NCBI GenBank assembly: GCA_021200345.1
Contig: JAJQGR010000038.1
Span: forward strand, 1-8,425
Origin: Lachnospiraceae bacterium
Lineage (GTDB): Bacteria; Bacillota; Clostridia; Lachnospirales; Lachnospiraceae
Direction: 5' to 3'
Length of the DNA: 8,425 bases
Below the pieces are notes generated by a model. That model did not search any database. It had not been told where the DNA came from and worked only from the letters and a program-made list of their open reading frames with translations. Shown one piece after another: positions 7,526 to 8,425 of the stretch; position 1 is the stretch's first letter; every line of letters begins with the position of its first letter. A program made the position numbers and the translations under genes.

Positions 7526-7753
7526 TTACTTTAGCACGGGTTTGTTAAGAAGTTGTAATTGCGGCTGATTTAGCTTGGCGGTTTCATCGAGCCTGAGGCA
7601 TAAATCTTTCCGCTCTTCCCGGGTCAGGGCAGTGTAGTCCAGGTAGGAGATGGTCAGTTCTTTCAGGGGCATGCTGCAGGTGGGGCAGACGGTCTTGTGG
7701 CCGTTAAGCATGTGAATATAATGGCAATTCTGACAGTAGTGCATATACAGCAT
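7526..7753 (-). CDS. Small zinc-ribbon protein (75 aa)
   Basis: The frame is open up to 7831, but the start is placed at ATG 7751-7753 because TGGAGA lies 8 bases upstream (GGAG at 7763-7766). The longer version would begin without a ribosome binding site and read through a perfect inverted repeat, giving the unlikely stretch DCRRSLRQSL. From this start Cys7-x2-Cys10 and Cys23-x2-Cys26 form a four-cysteine zinc-ribbon knuckle pair in about 20 residues (HYCQNC...TVCPTC). A polar helical tail follows (LTREERKDLCLRLDETAKL). No membrane segment is seen, so it should be cytoplasmic. Small ribbons of this type bind nucleic acids or proteins, or serve as metal sites; the function here is unknown. 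It ends in TAA. Confidence 0.68.
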   Translation of the reverse strand: MLYMHYCQNCHYIHMLNGHKTVCPTCSMPLKELTISYLDYTALTREERKDLCLRLDETAKLNQPQLQLLNKPVLK

Positions 7754-7762
7754 GATGGTATT

Positions 7763-7766
7763 CTCC
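7763..7766 (-). promoter_or_regulatory. Ribosome binding site of the zinc-ribbon gene
   Basis: On the minus strand TGGAGA lies 8 bases before ATG 7751-7753 and decides the start. It sits only 4 bases past the foot of the inverted repeat at 7771-7800, so the stem could affect ribosome access. Confidence 0.65.
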
Positions 7767-7770
7767 ATAA

Positions 7771-7800
7771 GGGACTGCCGCAGAGATCTGCGGCAGTCCC
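7771..7800. repeat. Perfect 14-bp inverted repeat (leader hairpin, possible terminator on + strand)
   Basis: The arms GGGACTGCCGCAGA and TCTGCGGCAGTCCC are exact reverse complements separated by 2 bases, giving a very stable GC-rich stem. Read on the minus strand, the stem sits in the probable 5' leader of the zinc-ribbon gene, directly before its ribosome binding site, and has no T-run after it. Read on the plus strand, it is followed 3 bases later by five T's (7804-7808), which resembles an imperfect intrinsic terminator. It could stabilise the leader, control translation, or stop plus-strand read-through. Confidence 0.75.
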
Positions 7801-7821
7801 GGGTTTTTGGTGCGTGATCAT

Positions 7822-7850
7822 ATTTTGACATTATCTTCCATAAAAGTCAA
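7822..7850 (-). promoter_or_regulatory. Candidate sigma-A promoter of the zinc-ribbon gene
   Basis: On the minus strand TTGACT (plus positions 7845-7850) is followed after 17 bases by CAAAAT (7822-7827). The -35 is good and the -10 weak. Transcription would start near 7815 and the leader would begin just before the inverted repeat. Confidence 0.35.
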
Positions 7851-7878
7851 GGACAGTCAGATGACAGATTCCGACAAA

Positions 7879-7895
7879 TTTTGAAAAATTCAAAA
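7879..7895. repeat. Short AT-rich inverted repeat, possible operator
   Basis: TTTTGAA and TTCAAAA are exact reverse complements separated by AAA. The site lies between the two divergent promoters, 20 bases upstream of the -35 of the acidic-repeat gene, where a regulator could bind. Such a short AT-rich palindrome may also be chance. Confidence 0.3.
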
Positions 7896-7914
7896 GGGGC
7901 GGCGGGAAAGGGGC

Positions 7915-7944
7915 TTGAAATGGGGAGAGGAGGTATGCTATACT
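7915..7944 (+). promoter_or_regulatory. Extended -10 promoter of the acidic repeat gene
   Basis: TTGAAA (7915-7920) is followed after 18 bases by TATACT (7939-7944), which is preceded by TG-C, an extended -10 element (TGCTATACT). Transcription should start near 7951, giving a leader of about 20 bases with an AAAGGA ribosome binding site at 7959-7964. The match to a housekeeping sigma-A promoter is good. Confidence 0.72.
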
Positions 7945-7971
7945 GAACTATCATTGTGAAAGGAAACAGGC

Positions 7972-8425
7972 ATGGCGTTATTTAAAAAGAAAAGACATGA
8001 GAACGAAGAGGAGGCAGGCTGGCAGGAGCTGTCTTTTGACGAGGAAGAATTCGACGAGGATGATGATGCCGGTGAGGATTATGAGGGAGAAGACTGCTAT
8101 GCCGGTGAGGAGAGTATAGAGGAAGAAGACGATTACGCCGATGAAGAGCTCCTGGAGGAAGAAGACGATTACGCCGATGAAGAGCTCCTGGAGGAAGAAG
8201 ACGATTACGCCGATGAAGAGCTCCTGGAGGAAGAAGACGATTACGCCGATGAAGAGCTCCTGGAGGAAGAAGACGATTACGCCGATGAAGAGCTCCTGGA
8301 GGAAGAAGACGATTACGCCGATGAAGAGCTCCTGGAGGAAGAAGACGATTACGCCGATGAAGAGCTCCTGGAGGAAGAAGACGATTACGCCGATGAAGAG
8401 CTCCTGGAGGAAGAAGACGATTACG
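7972..8425 (+). CDS. Acidic tandem-repeat protein, N-terminal part (3' end outside window)
   Basis: The ATG at 7972 follows AAAGGA with 7 bases between, downstream of an extended -10 promoter. A short basic start (ALFKKKRH) leads into a highly acidic region rich in Glu and Asp. From residue 50 a 12-residue unit, EEEDDYADEELL, repeats exactly; eight of its 12 residues are acidic. Residues 36-49 look like a degenerate copy (DCYAGEESI). No signal peptide, membrane segment or catalytic motif is visible in these 151 residues. The frame runs out of the window, so the domain that defines its function is not seen. Clostridial wall proteins, including LytR-CpsA-Psr glycan ligases, can carry acidic cytoplasmic N-termini before a membrane helix, which would suit the neighbouring glycan genes. 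That is speculation. Confidence 0.75.
   Translation, partial: MALFKKKRHENEEEAGWQELSFDEEEFDEDDDAGEDYEGEDCYAGEESIEEEDDYADEELLEEEDDYADEELLEEEDDYADEELLEEEDDYADEELLEEEDDYADEELLEEEDDYADEELLEEEDDYADEELLEEEDDYADEELLEEEDDY
8119..8425 (+). repeat. Perfect 36-bp tandem repeat array (at least 8.5 copies)
   Basis: The unit starts GAGGAAGAAGACGATTAC and ends GCCGATGAAGAGCTCCTG. Copies begin at 8119, 8155, 8191, 8227, 8263, 8299, 8335 and 8371, and a ninth, cut by the window edge, at 8407. All visible copies are identical in nucleotide sequence, including synonymous positions. The period is a multiple of three, so changes in copy number keep the reading frame. A diverged copy lies just upstream (about 8083-8118). 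Confidence 0.97.

Noticed and set aside
7754..7831. N-terminal extension of the zinc-ribbon gene to ATG 7829-7831
   Set aside because: It would translate the perfect inverted repeat and lacks a ribosome binding site; the start at 7751-7753 has a good one.
8119..8425. CRISPR array
   Set aside because: The 36-bp units are contiguous with no spacers and lie in frame inside a coding region.

Overview
The window looks like a chromosomal segment of a Firmicute, most likely a gut-type clostridium of the Lachnospiraceae. This is inferred from strong GGAG-type ribosome binding sites, moderate GC content, densely packed operons and the protein types present. No rRNA, tRNA, CRISPR array, insertion sequence or phage gene is visible.

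Positions 1-6465 (+ strand) are the downstream part of a tightly packed surface-glycan operon. In order it holds the 3' end of an acyltransferase-3-type membrane O-acyltransferase, a 607-residue multi-pass membrane protein resembling GT-C glycosyltransferases, a WecE/RffA sugar-nucleotide aminotransferase (makes dTDP-4-amino-4,6-dideoxygalactose), an unrecognised 435-residue membrane protein, and a DUF6077-like GT-C-type membrane protein. Neighbouring genes overlap or lie within about 30 bases, so they are probably co-transcribed and translationally coupled. The operon promoter lies outside the window.

The most notable feature is that two genes of this operon each carry a single in-frame UAG with the reading frame intact on both sides. 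In wecE the UAG is codon 175, six codons before the PLP-binding lysine. In the DUF6077-like gene it falls after codon 342, and a strong ribosome binding site and ATG follow 33 bases later, so that gene may work as two polypeptides. Either the locus is decaying, or the bases are wrong, or UAG is read through in this organism.

Positions 6467-7753 (- strand) hold two genes converging on the glycan operon with a one-base gap between stop codons: a membrane-anchored SGNH-hydrolase-like protein and, upstream of it, a 75-residue zinc-ribbon protein. The small gene has a perfect 14-bp-arm inverted repeat immediately upstream of its ribosome binding site.

Positions 7754-7971 form a divergent intergenic region with an extended -10 promoter for the last gene. 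That gene (7972 to the window end, + strand) encodes a very acidic protein with at least eight nucleotide-identical 36-base repeats and runs out of the window.

Taken together, the left part would synthesise, assemble and O-acylate a cell-surface glycan containing an amino-deoxy sugar. The SGNH protein is a plausible modifying or de-esterifying partner. The rightmost gene need not belong to this system.
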